Of a stretch of 64,000 nt of DNA, positions 47,225 through 55,427 are shown in pieces. Position numbers and translations under genes: made by a program. The DNA lies in NCBI RefSeq assembly GCF_030268225.1, contig NZ_BSQG01000014.1, forward strand, positions 48,733 to 112,732, in the 5' to 3' direction. Origin of the DNA: Nocardiopsis ansamitocini (GTDB lineage Bacteria; Actinomycetota; Actinomycetes; Streptosporangiales; Streptosporangiaceae). The number at the start of each line of letters is the position of its first letter. Position 1 is the first letter of the stretch. A model generated the notes under the pieces. The model worked only from the letters and a program-made list of their open reading frames with translations. It ran no database searches and was not told the DNA's origin.

Positions 47225-48571
47225 ATGTTCTTCTCTCGCCTCCCGCACCGGCGGCACGCCTCCTCTGTGGTGGTGGGAACCGCGCTGGTACTGGGACTGG
47301 CCGGACAGCTGCCGGCAGCCCACGCCGAGGACCGGTCCCCCTTCCCGGGGGTCGGGGCGGCCGAAGGGGATCGTTACGCCTTCCACCCGGTCGACGGTGC
47401 CGGGTACCTGTTGCGCCTGCCGGAGACGGCCGGTTCCCTTCCGGAGCCGGTGTTCGCCGAGCCCGGAGCGCGGTCCGAACCGGCCGCGGAGGGCAATCCC
47501 CGCCAAGGACTGTTCGCCGTCCACCCCCCTGCCGACCCCGATGGCGCCGCTTCGGTCCTGGTGCCGTTGGCCGAGGCGCCGCTGACCGGGGTCCCCGATC
47601 TTTTCGCGGTCGGGCCGGACGGTTCGCTCTATGCAGTGCACCCGGCCGAGCCTGCCGCGATGCTGGTCGTCTACCGCCCGCCCGCGCCTGTCGTGGTCGG
47701 AGCCGAGGCGGAGGAGGCCGCGGCCCCCGCCTACTCCACCGAGGTCCACGAACTTCCCACCGAACTGGACCCGGCCGCGATGCGCTCCAGCGAGGCGGGA
47801 GTCTTCCTGATCGACGCTGAGGGCGTCGTCTACCGCGTCGAGGAGGAGCCGGACAGGGTGCGGCTCGTGGTGGGGGGCGACCCGCCTCCGAGCCCGGAGC
47901 CATGGCGGCCCCCCGAGAGTGCGACCACCCCCGGGGCCCTCCCGAGTCCGCCTCCCGGATCCGAGGGGGCCGGGCCCGACCCCTTTCCCGGCGAGCAGGG
48001 GGGCGGGGCAGCTGTACCCGCGCATCCCGAAACCGCAGAGGCACCGCCCGCGGTTTCCGGCCCGGCCCCCAGGGAAACCGCGACAGGTACAGCCGACCAG
48101 TTGATCACCGCTCAGATCACCCGCGGGCCCCTGACCATGTCGGTCGCGGGAACCCCCGTGCACCTGGACCGCAGCGGGCTGCCCGGCACTGCCCTGAACC
48201 AGAGCGCCGTGGGGGAGCTCAACACCGCCATCGTCACCGACCTGCGCGGCACCAATGCCGGATGGAGCCTGGTCGGCCAGTCGAGTGACTTTCGCAGCGG
48301 CGACGGCGGTGTCATCGACGCCGACCTTCTCGGCTGGACGCCCAGCGCGGTCGTGCTCGATTCCGACCTGGCCACAGCGCTGCCCTCCGAGGTGCGCCCA
48401 GGGGCGCACCTGCCGCCGGGGGAGGGGCTCGCGGTTCCACGGACCCTGTGTGCGGGACGGGAAGGGGCGAGCGCTGGGCTGTTCGGCTGCGATGCGGGGC
48501 TGGAACTCGGGGTCCCGGCGGGAGCAGGCGCCGGTTTCTACGCCGGAGTCCTCACCCTGACGTTGAGTTGA
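47225..48571 (+). CDS. Secreted protein: novel repeat head + diverged WxL-like domain
   Basis: 448 residues. A signal peptide (1-34), then about 200 residues of short beta units with a common pattern (DRYAFHPVDGAGYLLRL, GLFAVHPPADPDGAASVL, SLYAVHPAEPAAMLVVYR, GVFLIDAEGVVYRV), a Pro/Gly linker (~220-290) and a WxL-like domain (~293-448; VTDLRGTNAGWSLVGQSSDF, LGWTPSAVV, YAGVLTLTLS). This copy of the domain has normal high-GC codons and an extra Cys pair (TLCAGREG, LFGCDAG), so it was not part of the recent exchange. I do not recognise the head; the units could form a propeller or solenoid. ATG 47225 is preferred; TTG 47213 is possible. Confidence 0.72.
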   Translation: MFFSRLPHRRHASSVVVGTALVLGLAGQLPAAHAEDRSPFPGVGAAEGDRYAFHPVDGAGYLLRLPETAGSLPEPVFAEPGARSEPAAEGNPRQGLFAVHPPADPDGAASVLVPLAEAPLTGVPDLFAVGPDGSLYAVHPAEPAAMLVVYRPPAPVVVGAEAEEAAAPAYSTEVHELPTELDPAAMRSSEAGVFLIDAEGVVYRVEEEPDRVRLVVGGDPPPSPEPWRPPESATTPGALPSPPPGSEGAGPDPFPGEQGGGAAVPAHPETAEAPPAVSGPAPRETATGTADQLITAQITRGPLTMSVAGTPVHLDRSGLPGTALNQSAVGELNTAIVTDLRGTNAGWSLVGQSSDFRSGDGGVIDADLLGWTPSAVVLDSDLATALPSEVRPGAHLPPGEGLAVPRTLCAGREGASAGLFGCDAGLELGVPAGAGAGFYAGVLTLTLS

Positions 48572-48646
48572 CCGGAGCGCAGGCGCCGCATCGTGCCCTC
48601 CGGGGTACCCGACGGGCATCCGGCCAGCTACTATCCCTTTTGTCTT

Positions 48647-48665
48647 TTAGGTTTGCCTAACCTAT
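48647..48665. promoter_or_regulatory. Iron box E
   Basis: 17 of 19 positions match the DtxR/IdeR consensus, the best in the window. It lies 17 bases before the GTG of the DUF916 gene, where a bound repressor would block transcription directly. Confidence 0.8.
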
Positions 48666-48681
48666 TTCTGGAGTTCGTTCC

Positions 48682-49839
48682 GTGTCAGCCCACCGCCCGA
48701 CCCGATACGCACGCCTCGGCGCGGTCGGCTCCCTGTCGTTGGCCCTTCTCGCCATCGCCCCGCCCGCGGACGCGGATCCCCTCCCCAGCCCGTCGCCCTC
48801 CCCGAACGGGGAGGCCCGGGGCCCGGAGTACGACCAGAGCTTCCGCTGGTCGGTCGCCCCGTCCAACGAGGACGGCGAAACCGGACGCAGCTACTTCGTC
48901 TACGACGTCATCCCCGGCCAGGTCATCGAGGACTGGGCCGCGGTCACCAACTACGGCACCGATCCGATGACCTTCGCGGTCTACGGCGCGGACGCCTTCA
49001 ACACCCCTGACGGCTCCTTCGCCCTCGACGCAGCCGATCAGGAACCCGACGAGGCCGGGACCTGGCTGGAGTTCACCTCCGACGACGCCACCCTGACCGT
49101 CGAGCCCGGCGCGACGGAGTTGGTGCCCTTCACCATGACGGTGCCTGACAACGCCGAGCCCGGCGACCACGCGGCCGGCGTCGTCACCTCCATCACCCAG
49201 GACGCCGTCAACGACCAGGGACAGCTCGTCCAGGTGGACCGCCGCATCGCAGCGCGCGTCTACCTCCGGGTCGACGGCCCCGTGCGCGCAGGACTCCAGG
49301 TCGAGGCGGTCTTTGTCGACTACGGCCACACCTGGTGGAACCCCTTCGCCGCTGGGGAAGCCACCATCCGCTACCAGGTGCGCAACGCCGGCAACCTGCG
49401 GCTGGCAGCCGACGGCGCGGTCCAGGCCAAGGCGCCGTTCGGTATCGCACTGGGGGAGGCCGTCGAGGGGGAGATCCCGGAAATGCTGCCCGGGACCAGC
49501 TACGAGTACGTCCAGACCATCCCCGACCTCTACCCCGTCTTCCTGCTCACCGGAGAGGTGACCGCCACCCCCAAGGCCGCTCCCCAGGCAACCGACCTGG
49601 CGGACACCACGCCGGTCGTTCGTTCGGCGTCGACGTGGGCCGTTCCCTGGGTCCTCGTCGCCGCTGCCGCCCTGCTCCTCGGAGTGCTCGCCGTCCAAAG
49701 ACGCCTGCGCAAGAAACGGATGCGAGCGGCCATCGACAAGGCGGTCGCCCGTGCCACCGCCCAACAGGGCGCAGAAAAACCACCGGGGATCCACGAGGAG
49801 TCCGCCGCGACGCCCGCCGATCCGGGCAAGGACGCCTGA
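48682..49839 (+). CDS. DUF916 (WxL-partner, peptidoglycan-binding) membrane protein
   Basis: 385 residues. A signal peptide (1-32), a DUF916-like domain (~45-175; FRWSVAPSNEDGETGRSYFVYDV, AAVTNYGTDPMTFAVYGADA, LVPFTMTVPDNAEPGDHAAGVV), a second beta domain (~200-300), a transmembrane helix (~313-333) and a basic cytosolic tail. In Firmicutes DUF916 proteins are encoded beside WxL proteins and form the Csc surface complexes with them. The iron box 17 bases upstream ties this one to iron status. It is followed after two bases by the next gene. Confidence 0.82.
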   Translation: MSAHRPTRYARLGAVGSLSLALLAIAPPADADPLPSPSPSPNGEARGPEYDQSFRWSVAPSNEDGETGRSYFVYDVIPGQVIEDWAAVTNYGTDPMTFAVYGADAFNTPDGSFALDAADQEPDEAGTWLEFTSDDATLTVEPGATELVPFTMTVPDNAEPGDHAAGVVTSITQDAVNDQGQLVQVDRRIAARVYLRVDGPVRAGLQVEAVFVDYGHTWWNPFAAGEATIRYQVRNAGNLRLAADGAVQAKAPFGIALGEAVEGEIPEMLPGTSYEYVQTIPDLYPVFLLTGEVTATPKAAPQATDLADTTPVVRSASTWAVPWVLVAAAALLLGVLAVQRRLRKKRMRAAIDKAVARATAQQGAEKPPGIHEESAATPADPGKDA

Positions 49840-49841
49840 CA

Positions 49842-50789
49842 GTGGCGCGCCACCGGCCCATCGCCGTTCTCGCCCTCGCCGTGTCCACGCTCCTCGCCCT
49901 GTCCCCTCCGGTGGCCGCCGACACCACGCCTACGGGACAGGGGGCCCCGCCCGCACCACAGGTGAGCCTGGACAGTGCCTCGGGTGGCGTCGGAGACACC
50001 GTCGTCGTGCGGTTGTCGGCCTGGCCCATCGGTACCACCACCGTGCGGGTGTGCGGAGGCGGTGACTACGTCGGCTCCGCCGACTGTGCGTTCTCCGATG
50101 CGGTCACCGTGGTCGCCGATGCAACCGGTGCCGGGGCGGGCGTCCTCACGCTCAGCGAGCCGCCCACCGCATGCCCCTGCGTGGTGCAGGTCTCCGACGT
50201 CACCGGCCGTTACCGGGTGGATGTCCCACTCGCCCTGGACGGGGTCCCCACCCTCACCCCCCAACAGCAGCAGGAGCGTCTCGACACCCTCAATCCAGCC
50301 GGCGTGCTGCGGATGCTGACCGTCACCGATGCGGCCTTCCTCCCGGAGGGCGGCGACTGGTGGAGCGGGTGGCCCGCCTGGCTGGGCGTCCCCACCCAGC
50401 GCGTCGTCCGGATCACCATCGAGAACACCGGCCTGGAACCGGTGGAGGACCCCGCTGTCAGCATCGCGGTCGGCCGGGACACGGCTCCGACCGGGCTCGT
50501 CTACCCGCCGCGGATCCACCGGTTGGAACCCGGCCAGGTCGCGTTCTACGACGTCGCGGTCGACCTGCCCGCGCCGTTGTTCGGCACCTATGTCGTCCGG
50601 GGCGAGATCGTCGGCCTGGACGCTCCGGTCGCCTTCGAGGCCAGTACCGCCAGCCAACCCTGGGTGCTGCTCGGTATCGGCGCCCTGCTCGTCGGATTCG
50701 CCGTGATGTGGTTGCTCCTGGGAGCGGTGGTCCGCATCGTCGCGGCGGGCGCCCGGGTCGGCAGGTGGCTTTCCCGCAACCGCTCCTAG
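49842..50789 (+). CDS. Membrane-anchored beta-domain protein paired with DUF916
   Basis: 315 residues. A signal peptide (1-26), an Ig/neocarzinostatin-like domain with paired cysteines (RVCGGGDYVGSADC, ACPCVVQVSD), a second beta domain with a Trp-rich stretch (GGDWWSGWPAWLG), and a C-terminal transmembrane helix (~280-305) with a short basic tail. GTG start two bases after the DUF916 stop, so the two are co-translated. Together they look like a fixed pair; the function is unknown. Similar pairs elsewhere in actinobacteria are my recollection, not checked. Confidence 0.68.
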   Translation: MARHRPIAVLALAVSTLLALSPPVAADTTPTGQGAPPAPQVSLDSASGGVGDTVVVRLSAWPIGTTTVRVCGGGDYVGSADCAFSDAVTVVADATGAGAGVLTLSEPPTACPCVVQVSDVTGRYRVDVPLALDGVPTLTPQQQQERLDTLNPAGVLRMLTVTDAAFLPEGGDWWSGWPAWLGVPTQRVVRITIENTGLEPVEDPAVSIAVGRDTAPTGLVYPPRIHRLEPGQVAFYDVAVDLPAPLFGTYVVRGEIVGLDAPVAFEASTASQPWVLLGIGALLVGFAVMWLLLGAVVRIVAAGARVGRWLSRNRS

Positions 50790-50915
50790 CGCACCCCTGG
50801 TCAAGGCCCCCATCTGCCAAAGATCCGTCGGGTGGAACTTCCCTCGCGGGAAATAGTGAGACTTGCGCTGGGAACGCACCGGATCTGCGTCGCAGATTAG
50901 TTACATTCCGTAGTC

Positions 50916-51842
50916 ATGAAGACGAATGGGAACCTCTGGCGCACCCTGTCCACCTGCGGCGGACTAGTGGCCAGTGCCACCGCTCTGGTCACTCTCCTGG
51001 CGATGCCGGACGCCCCCGCACGGGAGCGACTGTGCGCACCGGGGCACAGCGCCGCCCGCGTCTCCGACGTCGCCGTGCACGACCCCAACACACTCACCCC
51101 CGAGGACGCGGCCGAACTCGACCGCCAACTCCAGGCGGCGGCCGTCCCGCAGAAGTCCCCCGACCCGCAGAACCCCGTCACGATCCCGGTCGTCTTCCAC
51201 GTCATTTCCGCCGAGAACGGCACGGGAGATCTTTCGACGGAGACGATCACCGAACAGATCGCCGTCATCAACAAGGCATTCGGCGGACAGTACGGCGGAG
51301 TGGACACCGGACTGCGGTTCGTCCTCGACCGGGTCAGTCGTACGGTCAACGACCGCTGGTTCTCCGACTTCGCCACCTTCGAAGACTCCGCCAAGACCGA
51401 ACTGCGCCAGGGCGGGGCCGGCACCCTCAACATCTACTCGGTGAACCTGGGAACCGGCCTGCTCGGCCGCGCCACGTTCCCCCAGGACTACAAGAAGAAC
51501 CCCAAGGCAGACGGGGTCACCATCGACTACCGAACGGTTCCCGGGGGAGGTCGGGAGAACTTCGACCTCGGACACACCACCACCCATGAGACCGGGCACT
51601 GGTTCGGGCTCTTCCACACCTTCCAGAACGGCTGCGACGAGCCGGGGGATTACGTCGAGGACACGCCGTTCGAGCGCGAACAGGCGACCGGCTGCCCCGA
51701 AGGCCGCGACACCTGCCCCGACAAGGCCGGTACGGACCCCATCCACAACTACATGAACTACAGCAACGACCCCTGCCTCAACCAGTTCACGCCGGGCCAG
51801 GCCGAACGCATGACCCTTGCCTGGACGGCCTTCCGCACATGA
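50916..51842 (+). CDS. Secreted M43 (pappalysin/cytophagalysin-type) zinc protease
   Basis: 308 residues. A signal or anchor segment near the N-terminus (~10-32), a pro-region and a catalytic domain with HETGHWFGLFH (zinc His224, His228 and His234, base Glu225) and a Met-turn NYMNYSNDPC. Four to six Cys in the C-terminal part fit the M43B family. It stands at the right edge of the island, so it could free heme proteins or shed surface proteins, but that is only positional inference. No iron box precedes it. Confidence 0.85.
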   Translation: MKTNGNLWRTLSTCGGLVASATALVTLLAMPDAPARERLCAPGHSAARVSDVAVHDPNTLTPEDAAELDRQLQAAAVPQKSPDPQNPVTIPVVFHVISAENGTGDLSTETITEQIAVINKAFGGQYGGVDTGLRFVLDRVSRTVNDRWFSDFATFEDSAKTELRQGGAGTLNIYSVNLGTGLLGRATFPQDYKKNPKADGVTIDYRTVPGGGRENFDLGHTTTHETGHWFGLFHTFQNGCDEPGDYVEDTPFEREQATGCPEGRDTCPDKAGTDPIHNYMNYSNDPCLNQFTPGQAERMTLAWTAFRT

Positions 51843-51915
51843 GCGGGCCGGCGCCCGGCCACAGGACACGTGGCGCCGGCCTCCTCGGGGGACGGGGAAG
51901 GGCAGCCGGCACCGA

Positions 51916-51921
51916 TACGCT
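51916..51921 (+). promoter_or_regulatory. -10 element for a leaderless start
   Basis: TACGCT seven bases before the trpS ATG, with no ribosome site. Confidence 0.4.
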
Positions 51922-51928
51922 TGTCGGC

Positions 51929-52939
51929 ATGGCAGCGACCAAGACCTATCTGACCGGTGTGAAGCCCACCGGTGAGCCGCACCTGGGCAACTACCTCGGC
52001 GCACTCAAGCCCGCACTGGAGGCGGCGCGCGACTACGACGCGTACTACTTCATCGCCGACTATCACGCCCTCACCACCGTTCGCGATCCCGAAGTGATGC
52101 GGCACAATATCCGCTCGGTCGCCGCCACCTGGCTGGCCTGCGGGCTCGACCCCGAACGCACGGTGCTCTACCGCCAGTCCGCGATCCCCGAGACCTTCGA
52201 GCTCGCGTGGGTCCTGTCCTGCGTCACCGGCAAGGGCCTGATGAACCGCTCGCACGCCTACAAGGCCGTGCGCGACCGCAACGCCGAGGCCGGTGTCGCC
52301 GACCTCGACTCCGGGGTCAACATGGGGTTGTTCAACTACCCCATCCTTATGGCCGTGGACATCCTCATCATGGAGACCGACCTCGTCCCGGTCGGCCGGG
52401 ACCAGGCCCAGCACGTCGAATACGCCGCAGACATCGCCGGCTCCTTCAACCATCTGTTCGGTGAGGGCTACGCACTCACCGTCCCCAAGGGCGTCTACCC
52501 CGAGGGCGACGCCAGCGTCCTGCCCGGCATCGACGGCCGCAAGATGAGCAAGTCCTACGACAACCACATCCCGCTCTTCCTGCCGGAGAACAAGCTCAAG
52601 AAGCTGGTCCGGCGCATCCCCACCGACAGCGTTCCGGTCGAGGAACCCAAGGACCCCGACTCCTCCGTCGTGTTCCAGCTGCTCACCCAGTTCGCCTCCG
52701 CCGAGCAGGCCGCTGACGTCCGAAAGCGCCTGGAGGCCGGCGGCATGGGCTGGGGAGAGCTCAAGAACGAACTGTTCGAGGCGATCAACACCGAGGTCGC
52801 GCCCAAACGGGAGCGCTACGAGCAGTTGATGGAGCCAGGCAGCGAGCTCGACGACGTACTCGCCGCGGGGGCAGTCCGTGCCAGGGAGCGCAGTCGCCGC
52901 GTGCTCTCCGGAGTCCGCACCGCCATCGGCATCGACTAG
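51929..52939 (+). CDS. trpS: Tryptophanyl-tRNA synthetase
   Basis: 336 residues of the class I synthetase fold. The HIGH-type motif is EPHLGNYLGAL and the KMSKS motif is present as GRKMSKSYD. LVPVGRDQAQHVEYAADIA is the tryptophan-site segment. Charges tRNA-Trp. Probably leaderless at ATG 51929; an upstream extension overlaps the protease gene and has no homology. Confidence 0.95.
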   Translation: MAATKTYLTGVKPTGEPHLGNYLGALKPALEAARDYDAYYFIADYHALTTVRDPEVMRHNIRSVAATWLACGLDPERTVLYRQSAIPETFELAWVLSCVTGKGLMNRSHAYKAVRDRNAEAGVADLDSGVNMGLFNYPILMAVDILIMETDLVPVGRDQAQHVEYAADIAGSFNHLFGEGYALTVPKGVYPEGDASVLPGIDGRKMSKSYDNHIPLFLPENKLKKLVRRIPTDSVPVEEPKDPDSSVVFQLLTQFASAEQAADVRKRLEAGGMGWGELKNELFEAINTEVAPKRERYEQLMEPGSELDDVLAAGAVRARERSRRVLSGVRTAIGID

Positions 52940-52961
52940 CCGACCCGCATCTGCCCGTGGA

Positions 52962-53004
52962 ACGGGGCCGTGACCTGACCGGTTCGGGTCACGGCCCCGT
53001 TCGT
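52962..53004. terminator. Convergent terminator trpS/pncA
   Basis: A 16-base-pair perfect stem (GAACGGGGCCGTGACC at 52962-52977 with 52989-53004) between the converging trpS and pncA genes. Confidence 0.85.
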
Positions 53005-53029
53005 CGCAAGGACAAAAACAGCGAAGCGT

Positions 53030-53602
53030 CTAGGCCATGACCGGTTCGCCCTCAAGGACGACCTTCGCCTCGGACAGTTCGGCCAGAGCACGCTCGGCAG
53101 TGGGGCGGGCCACCGCGGCGGTCAGGCTCAGCAGGACCCGTACGTCGAACCCGGCACGCGCGGCGTCCAACGCAGTGGCCCGCACGCAGTGGTCGGTCGC
53201 GATCCCCACAACATCCACTGAGGTCACGTCGCGTTCGTGCAGCCAGTCGGCCAGGCCGTTGCCTTCGGCGGTGGCACCCTCGAACCCGCTGTAGGCGGCC
53301 GTGTAGGCACCCTTGTCGAAGACCGCCTCCACCGCGTCGGTCTCCAACCGGGGGTGGAACTGTGCGCCGGGAGTCCCCGCCACGCAGTGCGGCGGCCAGG
53401 AGTCCACGAAGTCCGGCGACTCGGAGAAGTGCGATCCCGGGTCCACGTGGTAGTCGCGCGTGGCCACGACGTGTGCGTAGTCGGCATGCTTGGCCTCGAT
53501 GTAGGCGGAGATGGCCGAGGCCACGTCCGTCCCACCAGGCACTGCGAGTGCGCCGCCCTCACAGAAGTCGTTCTGCACGTCCACGACGATCAGTGCCTTC
53601 AT
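53030..53602 (-). CDS. pncA: Nicotinamidase
   Basis: 190 residues of the isochorismatase-like hydrolase family. Catalytic Asp8, Lys97 and Cys139 and the metal site Asp50, His52, His58 and His72 are all present. Converts nicotinamide to nicotinate, the substrate of the neighbouring pncB product. GAGGA lies before the ATG. Follows pncB by 26 bases, so one salvage operon is likely. Confidence 0.93.
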   Translation of the reverse strand: MKALIVVDVQNDFCEGGALAVPGGTDVASAISAYIEAKHADYAHVVATRDYHVDPGSHFSESPDFVDSWPPHCVAGTPGAQFHPRLETDAVEAVFDKGAYTAAYSGFEGATAEGNGLADWLHERDVTSVDVVGIATDHCVRATALDAARAGFDVRVLLSLTAAVARPTAERALAELSEAKVVLEGEPVMA

Positions 53603-53628
53603 GGTCCTCGACGTCCCTTCGCGGGCTG

Positions 53629-54945
53629 CTAGGTCAGCGCCCTCTGCTCGAAAAGTGTGGGGATCGCGGGCTCACCACGTGACATCTGCCGAGCAGTCAT
53701 CGGAAGCTCGGCGACAGCACGGGAGTGCCGCTCGCGCGCCGCCCCCAGCGTCTCACGGCCCACGGTTTCGCCCCCCGCCACCAACGGCACCAAGAGCGGC
53801 CGCTCCAACCGGCCGAGCTCCGGTTCGTAGTCGTATACCAGTTCCGCGCCGGCCTGACCGTGCTCGTCGAGGCGGCGCGCTCCCCACTTGCGTCCACCCC
53901 TGCTCGGCTTGCCCACCGATCGCTTTGCCACCGGTGACAACGGACTCGTCGGGTCATCACCCTGCGCGCGGGCCACCAGTTTGTAGACCAGCGATGCGGT
54001 CGGGGTACCCGAGCCGGTAACCAGAGAGGTACCCACCCCGTAGCCGTCTACCGGCGCCACGGCCAATGCCTGGATGGCGTGTTCGTCCAGGTCGCTGGTC
54101 ACCACGATGCGGGTCTCGGTCGCGCCGTGCTCGTCGAGCAGTTTGCGCACCTCCGATGCCAGCACGCCGAGGTCACCGGAGTCCAGACGCACCGCTCCCA
54201 AAGAAGGGCCGGCCAGTTCCATCGCGGTGCGCACCGCACGCACCACGTCATAGGTGTCCACGAGCAGGGTCGTACCCGCTCCCAGCGCCGTCAGTTGCGC
54301 CTCGAAGGCGTGCCGCTCGTTGTCGTGGAGCAAGGTGAAGGAGTGGGCGCTGGTGCCTGCCGTGGGCACCCCGTAGCGCCGTCCCGCCTCCAGGTTGGAA
54401 CTGGTGGCGAACCCGGTGATGTAGGCCACTCGTGCCGCGGCCACCGCGGCTTCCTCATGGGTGCGCCGCGACCCCATCTCGATCATCGGGCGCCCGTTCG
54501 CGGCCGATACCATCCGCGAGGCCGCGGCCGCGATCGCGCAGTCATGGTTGTAGATGGACAGCGCCAGGGTCTCCAGTACCACGCACTCGGCGAAACTGCC
54601 CTCGACCACCAGGATGGGGGAGCCGGCGAAGTAGCACTCGCCCTCGGCGTAACCCCAGATGTCTCCGGAGAACCGATAACTCGACAGCCACTCCAGGGTA
54701 GGGTCGTCCACGACTTTGGCGTCGGCGAGATGGTCCAGAGTCGGGGTGTCGAACCGGAACCGCTCAAGCGCGTCCAAAAATCGCCCGGTTCCGGCGACGA
54801 CGCCGTACCTCCGGGATTCCGGCAGCCGTCGGGCGAACATCTCAAAGACCGTAGGGCGCTCCGCGGCGCCGCTGCGCAGCGCCGCCTGCAACATGGTCAG
54901 CTCGTAGTGGTCGGTGAGGAGCGCAGTGCTCCGGGACTCGGTCAT
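53629..54945 (-). CDS. pncB: Nicotinate phosphoribosyltransferase
   Basis: 438 residues. TDHYELTMLQAALRSG at the N-terminus, IEMGSRRTHEEAAVAAARVAY around the active site, VRLDSGDLGVLASEVRKLLD and GYGVGTSLVTGSG are family blocks. Makes nicotinate mononucleotide from nicotinate and PRPP in NAD salvage. TAGGGT eight bases before the ATG suggests a near-leaderless transcript. Position next to clpS matches Rv1330c. Confidence 0.93.
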   Translation of the reverse strand: MTESRSTALLTDHYELTMLQAALRSGAAERPTVFEMFARRLPESRRYGVVAGTGRFLDALERFRFDTPTLDHLADAKVVDDPTLEWLSSYRFSGDIWGYAEGECYFAGSPILVVEGSFAECVVLETLALSIYNHDCAIAAAASRMVSAANGRPMIEMGSRRTHEEAAVAAARVAYITGFATSSNLEAGRRYGVPTAGTSAHSFTLLHDNERHAFEAQLTALGAGTTLLVDTYDVVRAVRTAMELAGPSLGAVRLDSGDLGVLASEVRKLLDEHGATETRIVVTSDLDEHAIQALAVAPVDGYGVGTSLVTGSGTPTASLVYKLVARAQGDDPTSPLSPVAKRSVGKPSRGGRKWGARRLDEHGQAGAELVYDYEPELGRLERPLLVPLVAGGETVGRETLGAARERHSRAVAELPMTARQMSRGEPAIPTLFEQRALT

Positions 54946-55007
54946 GACACCCCACCCTAGTTTGTGCCTATCGGGAACAAAATCAACAGGGTATGTCTAT
55001 CCGCCCA

Positions 55008-55033
55008 CGTCCCACCCCATGGGGGATGGGACG
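55008..55033 (+). other. Hairpin in the clpS leader
   Basis: CGTCCCACCCC and GGGGGATGGGACG form an 11-base-pair stem with a single bulge, 62 bases before the clpS start. It may be a structured leader or weak terminator. Confidence 0.35.
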
Positions 55034-55094
55034 ACACGGCGCGGGTACGTCCCCGCGAGGCGGCAGCGCCGCGGCCAGAGAAGGTGATCGATTC

Positions 55095-55385
55095 ATGACG
55101 ACCATGCCGGTCGAGCTCGACAATCCTGTGCCGGAGGAGGACGTCCGACCAGAACTACCCTGGATCACGATCGTCTGGAACGACCCCGTCAACCTGATGA
55201 CCTACGTCACCTACGTCTTCCAGACCGTTTTCGGATACTCCAAGGAAAAAGCGCACAAGTTGATGCTGGACGTGCACTTCGAGGGCCGGGCCGTCGTCTC
55301 CAGCGGCAGCCGTGAGGAGATGGAGCGCGACGTCACGATCCTGCACGACTACGGTCTGTGGGCCACGCTCCAGCACGACCGGTAA
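55095..55385 (+). CDS. clpS: Clp protease adaptor ClpS
   Basis: 96 residues: [21 protein letters not shown] (substrate pocket region), [20 protein letters not shown] and [13 protein letters not shown]. Delivers N-degron substrates to the Clp protease. GAAGGTG lies before the ATG. First gene of a run of five rightward genes. Confidence 0.93.
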   Translation: MTTMPVELDNPVPEEDVRPELPWITIVWNDPVNLMTYVTYVFQTVFGYSKEKAHKLMLDVHFEGRAVVSSGSREEMERDVTILHDYGLWATLQHDR

Positions 55386-55427
55386 CGCAGACGGCACACC
55401 AGAGGACAACGGGGTTTCCCACAGATC

